The translations under genes and the position numbers were made by a program. The notes under the pieces are model-generated. The model worked only from the letters and a program-made list of their open reading frames with translations, ran no database searches and was not told the DNA's origin. A stretch of DNA of 64,000 bases from Tetragonia tetragonoides (Eukaryota > Streptophyta > Magnoliopsida > Caryophyllales > Aizoaceae). The stretch is taken from NCBI GenBank assembly GCA_038025085.1, contig CM076143.1:14307501-14371500 (forward strand), read 5' to 3'. Positions 11,641-23,348 of the stretch are shown here, in pieces (position 1 is the stretch's first letter; each line of letters opens with the position of its first letter).

Positions 11641-13748
11641 AAAAAGGTCACTTTTGGTGCAATAAAAGGTCAACATTTAGGATAGAGGGAGTAATACTGC
11701 TAGTAGTAGCAGTGAAAAATAACTGTCAATTAGAACTATAGATAGTGTACTCAAGTTGTGTAAACAACCTAGAACAACTAATACAGAAAGTTACAATGGG
11801 GTGCCTGCTTGCGGTCTGCTCCATGAATCTAGAAGCACCATAGTTCCTTCATCGTACTAAGGGTATGCCCTCGAGAACCTGTAGATAGGTCATGTGCTGC
11901 TTTTATTTCCCTCTAGATGATCTGTAGTCTGTCTAGTATATAGTTCTATTGCAATTTCTCAAGTTGATTTTCGTACAACGTACCTGGTGGTGCATCTAGG
12001 GGCCTCCTCCGGCTCCTTCGGAGATATCAGGTTTGGGGCTGACACTTGATGGGCTTAACATGTATATTTGTCTAGTGAACGACTGAACAGGCGATAAGAG
12101 GGCTTGAATTAGGATGAAGGATCAGGCTTATGTCATTTAAGAAAATTCTTGGTACGTGTCTGCGCTTTTGCAGGGCTGAGTGGTCTGGCATTTTGGGTGC
12201 TTCTGTTTTCTGTATATGATCAACCCTAATATATGTTTGAACCATTTGAAGCTTATCATTCTCATCTTTCCTTCTTCACTAGAGGTAATTTTCATCTTAT
12301 CATCTTTATTCATCCCGTCTAGTGTGGGCACTATTCCAATGAAATATCCTCATCTCCATCAGCACTAATTTTTGAACTTGAACCTAGGTTGCACGGATAC
12401 CTTGCCTAGATACAGTATCCTGTATCCGATACGCTTCAGATACGGATACGTGTCAGATACGAGCTGGATACGTCCCGCTACATACTGGATGCATATCGGG
12501 AAAGTATCCCATTTTTTAATGTTTTGTTATTGATTGAAAAAATATGTATAAGTTTGGCATACATCGTGGATAATCTTGGATACACAAAATGCCTCAATAG
12601 ATTATATTTAAAAAAAAAGAAGAGGAGGAGGATAACAGAAGTACTCAATCACAACCCAGATTGTATCTCTCTCTCTCTCTTTTGTCTCTCAACTGATGTC
12701 TGTGAATATGGCGATGGAAATGGAGGTGGAGGTGGTGGTGGAAGGAACTGTTGATTGTAGATCTGATCGTTGTTTGTAGATGGTGGTGGCGAGAACTGAG
12801 AAGGTGTATTATTTGTAGATGTGATTGGTGGTGAAGTATGATATGTGCGGTGGGCGGTGGCCTTGGGGGTAGCTTCAATTTATTTCATAGAGAGAATGGG
12901 GGCAGTAGCTAGACTGCAGACAGAGAACAGTCAAGATTTCATTGTATAGCCAAATGAATTAGGCCCATACCTCTCCACTTCTTATTCCTTAACACACGAC
13001 GTGCTCCTTCCCTGGTCGAGTCTGTGAGTTTGTGACCACAAGATAAGTGGCCGCAGTGTCATTGAGATCAATGCATCTTGCCTACTTCTCCAATATGCCT
13101 AAAGATCTAGCAGTTCTGGAAACCCCTTGGGCCCTTGTTACATTATTTAAATATAAATATTTAATTGGAAAATTGAATGTATTGTGTTTTCAATACATTT
13201 CTCTGATTTGCGAATCCTCCAAATGTAGAGAGCGCTGGGAACCCAAATACATTAACCACAATGGATTTCTCTGCATCTTGGGAAAACTTCATTGAGATTA
13301 TTGGATCATTCATGGAATGTGTAGGTGTTGAAGAGGCCCAACAATCCAAAATTGTTCGTTCGTCTTGGGCTCTCTGACCTATTGAGATTGATTTGTATGT
13401 TCAGTGGTAAGTATCCAGCGTACTGCTCCTCCTGTATTCCAACAGTTCTTGTCCTATACTCCCACCTCCCACTTCCCACCTAAGTTTTGGATAAAGCGAT
13501 TCACTGTAGAAGCCTACCTATTTGCTTTCCATTATTCTCAAAACGTGTTTGTTGATCTGTTCCAATTCAACATAGGGCTTGACAAGGACTTCAGGAGATA
13601 AGGCAGTGTTTCCGTCTCTGGAAATAATTTCACTTCTAGGGGAGGTGTAGGATCTTGCTCCAAACTCATAGTCATACTCAGAATTGGTCTGTGGTTTCGG
13701 TGCAGCAAGAACATAAGAAAAGCGCCAAAGCGGAAGACACACGGATAA
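11641..13748. other. intergenic sequence, no gene recognised
   Basis: Short open frames without recognisable products. Two TE scraps are visible. A GATAGAGGGAGTA end near 11680-11693 looks like one end of a Stowaway-like MITE. A patch rich in GATAC/GTATC at about 12395-12505 contains imperfect inverted repeats. A CT microsatellite lies near 12665-12690 and a GGTGGA-rich purine tract near 12710-12860. Confidence 0.55.
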
Positions 13749-13751
13749 TTA

Positions 13752-14060
13752 GAGCATGTTTGGCCTAGCTTGCGAGGAGCTTCTACTTTCCCCCCTATTT
13801 TCCCTCACAAACCAACCCCCTCCACCACCTCCTTACATCCATTTTCAACTTCCAAAAAGCTTAAACCACCCCCTACGACCCCCTAGAAGCTTCAAAAGTA
13901 GAAGCATCAAATTGGAGCTTCTACTTTTGGGCCTCCCAAGGGGTGTGTTGAGCTTCTTAAAAGCTGAAAATGAGGGTGAGGAGGAGGTGGAGGGGGAGGT
14001 TTGTGGGGAAAAAATAGGGGGGAAAGTAGAAGCTCCTCACAAGCTAGGCCAAACACCACC
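13752..14060. mobile_element. foldback MITE, Tourist-like, TSD TTA
   Basis: A 309-bp element flanked by TTA on both sides (13749-13751 and 14061-14063). The ends read GAGCATGTTTGGCCTAGCTTG and the reverse complement of GGTGGTGTTTGGCCTAGCTTG. The inverted repeat extends inward through the GGAGCTTCTACTTTCCCCCCTATTTT arms to near the centre, so the whole element can fold back on itself. The 3-bp TTA TSD and TGTTTGG in the terminus fit PIF/Harbinger (Tourist) MITEs. The open frame inside is a by-product. Confidence 0.85.
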
Positions 14061-14063
14061 TTA

Positions 14064-16339
14064 GTCCGCTAGCTTTAAGTGTGCTCATGCTAATGTAAAT
14101 GTGAGAAGTACACACTCCATTGTTTTAGATGTCCATGAGATTTTGGCACATAGATTAAGGATTGCTAAATATTGACAACTGCGAAGGTGGTTGAGTAGAG
14201 ATGAGGTTGTATTAAGGATAGATATTTGTTTACCCAGTGGGTAGTTTACCCATGTTATGTGTGAGTTATTAATGTGTTACTTTTTGGTATTCTTTTTTTA
14301 TAAGTTTAAAATGACACATTTGAGTCCCATTCTGCAAGTTCATTTTTCGTCCACATCATATGGGTGATTTGCCCACTGGGCAGATCAAGCATTGTCCATT
14401 GTTTTAATTGTGATAGTTGACATTGAGGGCCTTCACAACCAATAGTTTAGGAGAGAGAAATTCTCTATTTAACTGGGTTGCGATCTTTGAGGAGAAAGAG
14501 AGCTTGTGATGCTTCGAATCGATAATTAGAAATAAATATCTCAATTTTTTTCATGGGCATCTTAAAAAAATAGAGGGAGTACTACATAGGTATGTCTAGG
14601 CTCCTCATCTTAAGCCATAAATGTGGTCAACTTCGCATCTTATCTAGGGTGTGATTTGGTCTTGCATAGATATAAAAAACGTAGGCCAATGTCATATCAT
14701 AGGCCGAAAATCTGATCTTGGATAATCAAGGGTGTTATTTGGTCTCTCGTTTCTTTCTGGATCACATTGAAAGAAACTAGTGGACTTGCAGAAAAGAATG
14801 TTAGTAATAAGTATAACTCCCACTCCCACCTTTGTGTTCTTTTTGAATAAATTCTTGCGAAGGGATTTTGCTAATGTTTGGATGCTTTGCAGGATTCGTC
14901 CTAGTTCTTTCTGAGGACTTTCCCGTTGGATATTTTATTGAAAACAGTGACATTTAACAGATGAGCTCTGATGTGTTGAAAGTTGAAGCTGAGAATAGAA
15001 CTTTGAAGTGACGCATGTGAGGTCCATGTCATTTTGAATTTTCCTAAAACCGTAAAGGAGAAAAAGTCTTGAGAAATTAGTGACTTTAGTGTGGGTTAGT
15101 TGAAACAAATCTAGGAAGTTCCTGTTTTGCAGTTGTTTTCTTGGTTCATTGTTTTGGGACATTCAGCTGTGAGTGTGACCACAAATCTCCTGCCGTCCCA
15201 ACTTTGAGAAGTTATGAGGACAATGATGATAGAAAATTAAGCATAGGAAAAGTATTATTCCTTTTGAAAATGAAGGCATAGAATAGTAGGAAAGAATTTA
15301 AGCAGGGCGCCGTTGCTGAGGAAGGCAATGTTTCTGAGATATCTTTGTCTACTGACAGATTGTTTTTCCTGGTGCTTTTATTCTGATGGCCCATGTAATC
15401 ATTATTTCTCATATTGTTGAAGTCTGAAGGACTAGTTTGGCTATCATAATCGATGTAATCTTCTGATGGGATAGTGTACATTTGACATTTCTTCGTCCTA
15501 GTTGTCTTGGACACTGACAGCAGTTTATGAAAAGATCTTCCCTTTTGTTTTCTGCAGTTTTAACTATATGTATTCTGATCTCTGAAGAGTAGCACGTTAT
15601 AATGGTTGTTTTGGTATGGATCCCTGTCAGGTGGTTGATTTTAGGCTCTTGTGATGTATGGATCAATCTGGTTCGAGTCCACTAGGGTCACTGAAGGTTT
15701 TCCTGGTCGTCAACTTCGGGGTCATCAGATTAGACAAGCAAAAAGAGCTTGGATATCCATGTTATCTGTAAAGAAGGGGCGTTCTCTCCGGATAGGTATT
15801 TCCCTATGAGTAGTTGGTCCAATGAAGAAATTTCCAATTGAGGACATGCTTTCTTGAGAAAAGTCGTACGTAGTATGTTCTATAGCTACTCAATGTTGTT
15901 TTAGTGGATGTTCGCATTATCGCTAACTGTACTTGACTTTGCCTGATTGTGTGATGAAAATTTTGGCATGCTTTTGGTTTCCTCGAGGTCTTGCATGTTT
16001 CTACTTTCTACTACAGAAGGCAGGCTTATTGCTCATTTTTAGTTTACCATCTTATAATAGTCGCAACTATTGTTTTGAATGTTTAAAAAGTGATTTTGCA
16101 CATTGCCCCCCATTTACTCTCGTAATTACACAATGATGGTTAGTATAGGAATAATTTTTTCTTGATTTTTGTAATTTTTTATTTTTTAACACAATTTTGT
16201 GTGCTACGTTCGTAGAGTAGTTTTTCCAAAAACTTTCAGTGATGAGAATTACTTTATATTGAAACAAACATTTCTGAATAGTGCTTATTTTTTGTTTGAG
16301 TTGGTCTTACATGAGACTTTTTTTTTTTTAAATAGGGGA
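14064..16339. other. intergenic sequence, no gene recognised
   Basis: No convincing coding sequence. A terminal-repeat-like AGAGGGAGTA occurs near 14573-14582. GGTTCGAGTCC at 15670-15680 resembles a Pol III B box but lacks a partner A box. The rest is ordinary AT-rich sequence. Confidence 0.5.
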
Positions 16340-16384
16340 TTGCTTAATGTAAATCAAAAATTGCTTAATGTAATTTTTTTTCTT

Positions 16385-16480
16385 CTTATAATTCCCCTTA
16401 TTAATTTTTCTGGTTTGCTCTCTCTTCTCTCTCCTCTCTCCTCTCTCCCTTCTCTCTTTCCCTCTTCCCTTTCTTTTCCC
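16385..16480. repeat. CT-rich low-complexity tract inside the MULE left end
   Basis: CTCTCTTCTCTCTCC-type sequence, mirrored by GA-rich sequence at about 20617-20652 next to the opposite MULE terminus. It probably belongs to the extended terminal inverted repeat. Confidence 0.7.
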
Positions 16481-16529
16481 ATCTTAGCCGTACAAACTCA
16501 ATGTGGTAGGCCGTACAAACTCCCATCTT

Positions 16530-16800
16530 AGTCGGTGGTAGGCCGGGCCACAGGCGGGAGGGTTGCGGCAGGGATGTGGGTACGCCGGAGGGGTAGTTTT
16601 TGGCCGGTGGTTCGTGGGGTGGGAGAGGGGGAGCATTTGCATATCGCCAATGGTTCGGGTGGGGGCGTCCAGGCGGTGTTGGAGTGGGGCCTGGGGGCGT
16701 CCGGGCGGTGTTGGGGTGGGGGCGGCCGGGCGACGGGCGGGCCGACGGTGAGGGAGGGGGGCCGGTGTTGGGGTGGTCAGGTTTGGGGGTGGGGTTCGCG
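16530..16800. repeat. G-rich, GC-rich tract inside the MULE
   Basis: A sharp local rise in GC content with strong G bias on the + strand (GGGTGGGGGCGGCC, GGCGTCCGGGCGGTGTTGG repeated imperfectly). It overlaps three long but implausible open frames. It lies downstream of the transposase stop and mirrors a C-rich tract at 20085-20480. Confidence 0.75.
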
Positions 16801-18919
16801 GTGTGGATCTGGGGTTCAGTATTTTTTTTTAAAATTTTTTTTTTAATATAACTAGTTTATAGTTTCTTTGTTTAAAATAATTTAATTTAATTCTTTATTT
16901 TTTTCTCCATTTGTGTTCTTTATTCCTTTTAATTCATTTCCCTTTTTTTTTTTGTTACCTTTTCAACTTTTTGTAAATTTTTATTTTTATATTCTTATTT
17001 CTAATATCCATTAACATAGTTAAGTAAAATTTTTTGGAGTATATTTGGTATATTTAATTGTCAAACAAAAATTGCCATGTTGAAATGTATATACCATATT
17101 GCAAGAGGATATTGTGCATCACAATTTTTAAAGGAACAAAATTACCATGAACAAAATAAATTTAAATAACCATTAGAGTGTTCAAAAAGTATGCAAATAA
17201 TCAATATGCGTGACAAAGGAAAATAAGACACAAAAATCCTAGCTCACCATCCTAGAAATCGCTAGTGGACACATAACAAGCAAAAACTAACTAATAAACA
17301 AAACTAGTAGATAATAATGTAGGTAAGCCTAGAATTACTCGAGCTCTTCATAATCAATAGATGACGGAGGTGGCATGAGCTCGATCCATCTTCGTAATCT
17401 CGCGTTAAATGGATGTTGCCAACCAACTACGTTGGGTTCCAAATAATAAAACCATTGGCTATTAATTTTTGGCATCGGAGAATCTTCAGCCATAAACGCC
17501 TATAAAAAGAGCAATAAAATCATATTTATATATCATGCGATCAATAATATAATCATTAACTAAAAAAAATTATATATACCGGAAAAAAGTGATTCGTGAC
17601 AAAAGCAACTGTGATCACTCTGGTTGGCCCCTGCACATTTTCGGACGCTATCAACGGAAAATATGTCGCACTTCCACCTTCTGATAAATTCGAAAATACA
17701 ACATTATAAGCAGTGGCAATCACCCATCCTATATCCGGTAAGGACATCCAATAAGCTCGAGGTGCAGGTCCTTCCGAATGTTTGAGTGATTTTACAAGTC
17801 GTGCGGCACGTACAGATCCAATTATATCCGAATACAACTGATACCGCTTTTGCAACTCATCAAGCAACTCTCCTCTTACCCTACTCCAGTCGGTATCATT
17901 TGAATGAATCAAATAACCAATGGCTCTAAATCCGCAGTTTCCGTCTCCTGCAACCTCTTTCCAATCACGAATAAATGGAAGAATAAATGGTGGGAGTTTA
18001 TAGGCATAATAGTGAGGAAGGGACATTTGACTTCGTGGAGATGAATGAGAAGATGGAGAGATTGGTGGCTTTTGAGGGCTTGGCGATACGGAAAGTGGTC
18101 GCTTGCGAACTCGTGGTGATGCTGGAGTTGATCGTCCACGACCGCCTCGTGGTGATGCTGGAGTTGATCGTCCACGACCGCGTCCCAGTATACTATCTTT
18201 TTTCAGTGTACTCATATGCTGATGGATCCCTTGATACTGAGGTTTTTCTTGGACGACCTTTCGTTTTTCGCACCGGTGGTTCATCAATGTTTTTAAAGTT
18301 AGGGTGAAGAATGTTCTCCAATGACTCAGTACATAATCTCTTCAAGTCTCGAGGTTGCTGCCACACCTCGTCAATTAATGTCTGCAACAATTTATCTTCC
18401 TCCCCCTCAGAATCTCCTGCATTATGTTGATCAGCTTCTATGTCTAGGGTTTTCCAGAATTGATGAACATCTTCCAGTTGAACACATTTTTCTTCTCGCA
18501 TGAGTGAATTTAACTCGTGTGCACATGGGAGCCCGTGTGTTCGTCTCAATATACAACCACATGCTAAACTATCTTGACATTCATGATCAGGTCTTTTGAA
18601 CTCATTGTCTAGCAAACGTATCGCATAATGGGTGACACGACCGTTCATCCTTCGAAATACAGGTAAAATTGTAACATGAAAAGCAACTAATAGAGACCTC
18701 TCCAACTCTTTCTTGATTTCTCGAATCTGCAAGTTCAATAATGAATTAAACTTTGGCCACAACGTATCAAAACCTCCTATAGATGTTTCTATGTAATGCT
18801 TCAATGCTGAATGTGCACTTTCTGCCTTGTCATTCATAAAATAGCAAATGTATTAACATTTTATAACATAACATGCATATACAAAATATATTATGTTATA
18901 ATTTGTATATATATAATAA

Positions 18920-19898
18920 GGGAAAATCCAGTTGGTGCCCTCGTGTTCTGAACTTGTCCGGCTGGTGCCCAATTGATTTTTAAAATCCAGTTGGTGCTCC
19001 TATATTGTTGCTCGAGTCTGCTCCGTGCCTTATTGTGTAAAATCCATTAATGCAGACGTTATGTGTGACGTAGCTTATCCTTTTGTTGTTCCAGTCGACC
19101 CCCTCCCCCTTGTTTCCCTCCCAAATTTTAAAATACGTTTATTTTGCCCCCTTTTTTTCCCTCCAAGATTACACCACTTTCACTATGAAGCTAAATGTTT
19201 CCCTCTTTCATTTTTACAGACACCACCATCAAAACAAATTTGTTCCTCCCTCATCTCAATTAATAAAATGTTGAATCAATATGTTAAACCTTTTTAATAA
19301 AAACCTGTTCAATCAATATGCAAAATTCGTAAATATGCAAAGCTCATAAATAAGCTGTGTTTATAATTTCAAGTTCAACTTGAAAATATTCATAGTGATA
19401 TTAAAATATCAAACTCAAGGATTTTCGTTGGTCGGGCGTGAGTGGGGGCGGGCTGTTGGTCAAGAGAAAGAGAGAGCACAAGGGAGAGAGAGAGAGAGAG
19501 AGGAGAGGGAAGAGATCTGTTGGTGGCGATGGCGTGAAGCTCGACTGAGAACTGAGAAGTAGGAGGAGTCTGTGAGAGGAGAGAGGAGAGAGGAGAGAGG
19601 GTCTGGATATTTTTTTTGGCAGGTAAGTAAGAGCATTGAAGCCTAGAAGGTAAGTGACATCTAGCTTCTTTTTTTTTTGTTTTCCTTTTTTTAATCAAGG
19701 GTTATTTGTTTTCCTTTAATAAAAAATGGATTTAGCTTTTTTTTTTTTTTTAAACATAACGTCTCCATTAACGGAGCCTCCAAAATAAGGCACGGAGAAG
19801 ACGCGAACAACAATACAGGGGCACCTGCTGGATTTTAAAAATCGATTGGGCACCAACTGAACAAGTTTAGAACACGAGGGCACCAACTGGATTTTCCA
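18920..19898. mobile_element. 979-bp non-autonomous TIR element with 9-bp TSD, nested in a MULE intron
   Basis: Flanked by ATATAATAA at 18911-18919 and 19899-19907. Its ends are inverted copies over roughly 100-150 bp (GGAAAATCCAGTTGGTGCCC at left, GGGCACCAACTGGATTTTCC at right). The similarity continues through GCACGGAG and the CCATTAA...AACGT motifs. No transposase is encoded. The 9-bp TSD and long TIRs fit a Mutator-type MITE. It lies between two transposase exons of the host MULE, so it inserted later. A GA microsatellite lies at about 19460-19600. Confidence 0.9.
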
Positions 19899-20084
19899 AT
19901 ATAATAAATTATGTATATATAAAAGTTTAGCACATACCTGTTCGTCGTTACAGCTCCAAAATGCAATATATTATTAGTCCATGCACCAATAAATTTCTCC
20001 TTATATGGTCCAAGCCACACTCTATGTAAATAGTCCCATAAACCTTTTATCCAACCATAAGCCTTTTTCATGGAACCGCCCCCA

Positions 20085-20480
20085 CCCTGTCGTCCGACGA
20101 CCACAGTTGGCCGCCCCTCCCAGCCCCACCACAAACACGGATCTGAAACCCCAGCACCGCCCCTACCCCAGCCCCAAACCCGAGCCTGAAACCCCAGCAC
20201 CACCCTACCCCGCTTGCACCGGCCCCACAACTGCCCATGCCCACCCAAACGCCCGACGACCAAGTCCGCTTCCCCCTCCTAGCCCCACCACAAACACACA
20301 AAACCGAAACACACCCACTCTCTCTCCACCAAAAAAAACCCGAAGCCCCTTGTCAGTCCGCCGCACCCAACCCCAGCCCGACGCCATCAATCCCAGCCCG
20401 CCGCCACCAAACCCAGCCACCTGTCAGCCCGCCGCCCCAAGCCCGCCGCCCAACAACCACCCTGCAATAAACCCTAATCT
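20085..20480. repeat. C-rich, GC-rich tract inside the MULE
   Basis: Strong C bias on the + strand with imperfect repeats of CCCCAGCCCC and CCCGCCGCC. It abruptly replaces transposase coding sequence after the KKAYGWIK exon. A 164-codon proline-rich open frame on the + strand is a composition artefact. It could be captured host DNA or expanded filler. Confidence 0.65.
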
Positions 20481-20845
20481 ACCACCCACAAAAACCTAAG
20501 ACAATTAATAATTTAAAAACTAATTTAAAAACTAATAATTACCTCAATTTCTTCATTAATTTCATCAAAGATATTGTCTTGTTCGAAAGAATCCTCCATA
20601 TTGATTGATTGAAGCAATGATGAGAGAGAGGAGAAAGGGAAGAAGAAGAGTAGGCTCTTTTACAAATAAAAAGGGTAGTTTAGGAAGTTTTGTGTCAAAA
20701 AGATTTACATTAAGCAATTTGTGATTTATGTTAAGCAACTTTCTAGCTTGTTGAATTTAGATATTCTTACAACCAAGCAGAAGGAAAGTTAAAAACAAGT
20801 GCCGTAAGAAATTTCCTTCCTTGCTTAATGGGAATTCGAAGATAG

Positions 20846-21628
20846 ATTGCTAAACGTAAATCCCCAAATTACTTAACGCAAATATTTTTGACTAAAGTAC
20901 CCTTCACATAATACAACCCTATCATCACTCCCACTTTCTCCCTGCCTCCTCCCCTTCCTCTCCTTCGTTCTCCCTGTCATGTCTGCTTCATTTGTTCAAT
21001 GTTCCCAAAATCACGTATCTTCATATTGTTTCTCATTGAAACAATTAACCAATAGAAAAGAATTAGCAATCCCCATTCCATGGGCCATGATAGAAGGTGC
21101 TCATTAGATCATTATAATACCCATGTGATTGTGTCCACCGTCCTCCCTGACGGTAAGTTCCACCACCGCCACCCGAGTTGGTGATACTCCTTACATCTCA
21201 TGTTCCACACATTCTTCAGTCAATTGCCGCCATCGTCACGGCATCGCCATCATTCACTTCATATGCGAAGAACTTCTAGTCTTTGGTCATCTATTTTTCA
21301 CCCTTTTTAGTTCATTCATTTCCATCACTGCACTAAATCCATAGACTACCAACCACCACTTCTCATCCCTCAAACCCATAAACCCTAACTGGAAAAAAGT
21401 AAGTCTAAATGAAATTTTATTACATCAAAAGAAATCTTCTGAATTTCATGGTAATTTAAGTAGATCATTCACAATCTGTTAAAAGAAAATCCAATAATTT
21501 GGGGTGAATTTGGTGGAAGACAATAGAGAGATTAGAGAACTAAACGAATGAGAGGAGAAAGGGTGTTTTGGGGAAAAATTGGAATAAAAATTTTGCGTTT
21601 AGTAATTTGAGATTTATGTCAAGCAATT
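20846..21628. mobile_element. small non-autonomous element with MULE-like TIRs
   Basis: The left end ATTGCTAAACGTAAATCCCC...ACTTAACGCAAAT pairs with the right end, reverse complement of AATTGCTTGACATAAATCTC...ACTAAACGCAAAA. The doubled TTGCTTAA-type motif is the same design as the ends of the 16.3-20.7 kb MULE about 100 bp away. The 783-bp interior has no recognisable gene. It is probably a deletion or MITE derivative mobilised by the same family. TSD not resolved. Confidence 0.7.
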
Positions 21629-22148
21629 CCGTAGTTTTATTGTGTCATAGGTTAACATTATTATGTGAAGATAATATTGTATTATACAATATCAACTTAA
21701 TTTGTGTGACACAAAAAATTTATGAAAAATCTTAATACTGATTCTATTTAACTTTGTACTCCTAATCAACAATGATCAAAGATTTAAACAGATCCAATCA
21801 ATCTCTCCGACTGATCCCTATAATATCTCACAAGACCTTTAGAATTTTTGATTTTCCTTCCTTTTGAGTTTTGTTTTTTATTTGCGTGTAGGTGTAATTA
21901 ATTGGAGAGATTGATGGGAGGATCTCGTCTCCCCCCGCCCACCCCCTTATGGTGATGTGCCTAATGGACTGGCAGAGATGGTCAAAGTGGCTGTCTGACG
22001 GTGCCTAGCTACAAACTTACAAAGGTGACATGGCAAGATGCTAGCTTTCCATGTCAGCCATGAGTTGCTGACTTGGTGGGCTCAGAAAAGGGTAGTTGGA
22101 GAGAAATTTCCATTTTGGAATTCGTCGTACGTAATAACTGGTTATGAG
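21629..22148. other. intergenic sequence, no gene
   Basis: AT-rich with short open frames only. The last eight bases (22141-22148) are the TSD of the next element. Confidence 0.6.
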
Positions 22149-22784
22149 TAGACCTGGCAAAGCTGATTCGGACCCGATAACTCGACCCGAAATACCTGAT
22201 CCGATATCCGATTTTGACCCGAATAGTAAACCTAAAGTTGAACCGAAACCGAAAGTCAATCCGACCCAAATCTAACCCGACTCGAAACCGATCTGATCCG
22301 AATGACCCGAAGTTAACCAATCTAAATGCGACTCAAGAAATAATGATGCGAACCCGAATCGAATCTGATCCGAACTCGATCCGAATCCGAAATATTGCAA
22401 GTTTAAAACTTTCATTTTTTACTTATTTGTGCCCTTAACATAGTATGATAAGAATATTTTACTCTTTACAAACATCTTTTTATTGTTTTCGAAAGAAAAA
22501 TCATAAATAAATCATTATATCCCATGTTTATTTGTAAAATTCACAATAATATAAACCCGACTTGAATCCGAACTCGAAAAGAATTGGAAACCCGAATCCA
22601 TACCCGACCCGAATGTATTTGACCCGTAACTGAATCGAACCTGAAGCAACTTGAGCAAATGAAAACCAAACCTGAACCGTGTTGAACCGAACCCGAACCG
22701 AACCCATATAAACTGGCCCGAAAATAATCTCAACCGAAATGATCCGAACCAAACCTAATCCGACCAACTCATTTGCCAGATCTA
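22149..22784. mobile_element. hAT-type non-autonomous element with ACCCGAA repeats
   Basis: An 8-bp TSD, GTTATGAG, at 22141-22148 and 22785-22792. Terminal inverted repeats TAGACCTGGCAAA and its partner TAGATCTGGCAAA. TSD size and terminus fit hAT. The interior is dominated by degenerate copies of a CCCGAA/CCGAAC motif on both sides of an AT-rich core (about 22400-22550). No transposase. Confidence 0.9.
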
Positions 22785-22987
22785 GTTATGAGGCTGTCGT
22801 ACCACCTTTTGGATCTACCCCAAAATCTTGGCTGGCTTTTTACCCACCATGAATACTAGTCTCTTGAGAAGAATTTGCAGTCAAAATGGGTGACAAGTAT
22901 TACACCAAAAAAATGGGTGACAAGTAAACTACCTGGCCATCAATATCCACACACAACTTTCTCTTGAACAAGAGTGCTGCTAGTAAT

Positions 22988-23310
22988 TAGAGCTGTTAAA
23001 ATTTGATTCGACCCGAAATCGACAGAAAACTAACCTGACAAATCAAAAGCCCACTAAAAGTTTATACAGAAAAGCATTAAAACCTCTTATCAAAAAAAGA
23101 AAAGCATTAAAACCGGGGCAAGAACCCGACCCAAACCCGTTAAAATTGGCAAAGGGGCCAAACACGAAAACCCGACCGGAAAATACCAAAAAAAAAAATG
23201 GTTTCATATCTTGAAAGCCGATTAATAGTTTGTATACAAACATACTTTAACCGAGGAAAATGAGTCCGACCCGACCCGAACCGAACTGACCGACCCGTTT
23301 GACACCTCTA
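22988..23310. mobile_element. second hAT-type non-autonomous element with ACCCGAA repeats
   Basis: An 8-bp TSD, CTAGTAAT, at 22980-22987 and 23311-23318. Ends TAGAGCTGTTAAA and (reverse complement) TAGAGGTGTCAAA. It has the same CGACCCGA-type internal repeats as the element at 22149, but the termini differ enough to be a related, not identical, family. An internal AAAAGCATTAAAACC motif occurs twice, about 30 bp apart. Confidence 0.88.
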
Positions 23311-23348
23311 CTAGTAATGTGTGGTGATATGACATGTTAAAAATGATA

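Larger units (their letters stand above)
17333..20599 (-). pseudogene. MULE transposase remnant: short first exon, transposase C-terminal part, SWIM zinc finger, OTU cysteine protease
   Basis: Pieces in order on the minus strand. Exon 20543-20599 (MEDSFEQDNIFDE..., GT donor). Exon about 19938-20077, the end of the transposase domain (WLGPYKEKFIGAWTNNILHFG, then TTNR at the donor). From about 18835, ESAHSALKHYIE leading to the SWIM motif CGCILRRTHGLPCAHEL. An A-run near 18200 shifts frame into an RGRGRSTPASPR linker and an OTU domain with the catalytic-Cys motif GDGNCGFRA. The final exon is 17333-17499 (stop TAA). The FAR1-like DNA-binding region and the DDE core, normally several hundred residues, are missing and replaced by C-rich filler in the first intron. 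OTU-carrying MULE proteins are known in plants. This copy cannot make transposase. Confidence 0.8.
16340..20738 (-). mobile_element. decayed Mutator-like element (MULE) with SWIM and OTU coding exons
   Basis: Bounded by terminal inverted repeats: TTGCTTAATGTAAATCAAAAA at the left (from 16340) matches the reverse complement of the right end (TTGCTTAACATAAATCACAAA, ending 20738). Just inside each end a long CT-rich (left) or GA-rich (right) tract extends the symmetry. The minus strand holds remnants of a MULE transposase gene with an OTU protease domain. Exact ends and TSD could not be settled. A 979-bp transposon is nested in one intron. Confidence 0.75.

Noticed and set aside
15670..15680. 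tRNA B-box-like GGTTCGAGTCC
   Set aside because: No A box at the right distance and no cloverleaf.
16535..16846. Gly/Arg-rich open frames in three frames
   Set aside because: All come from the same G-rich tract; no domain.
20005..20499. Proline-rich 164-codon open frame
   Set aside because: A composition effect of the C-rich tract; interrupted and antisense to the MULE exons.
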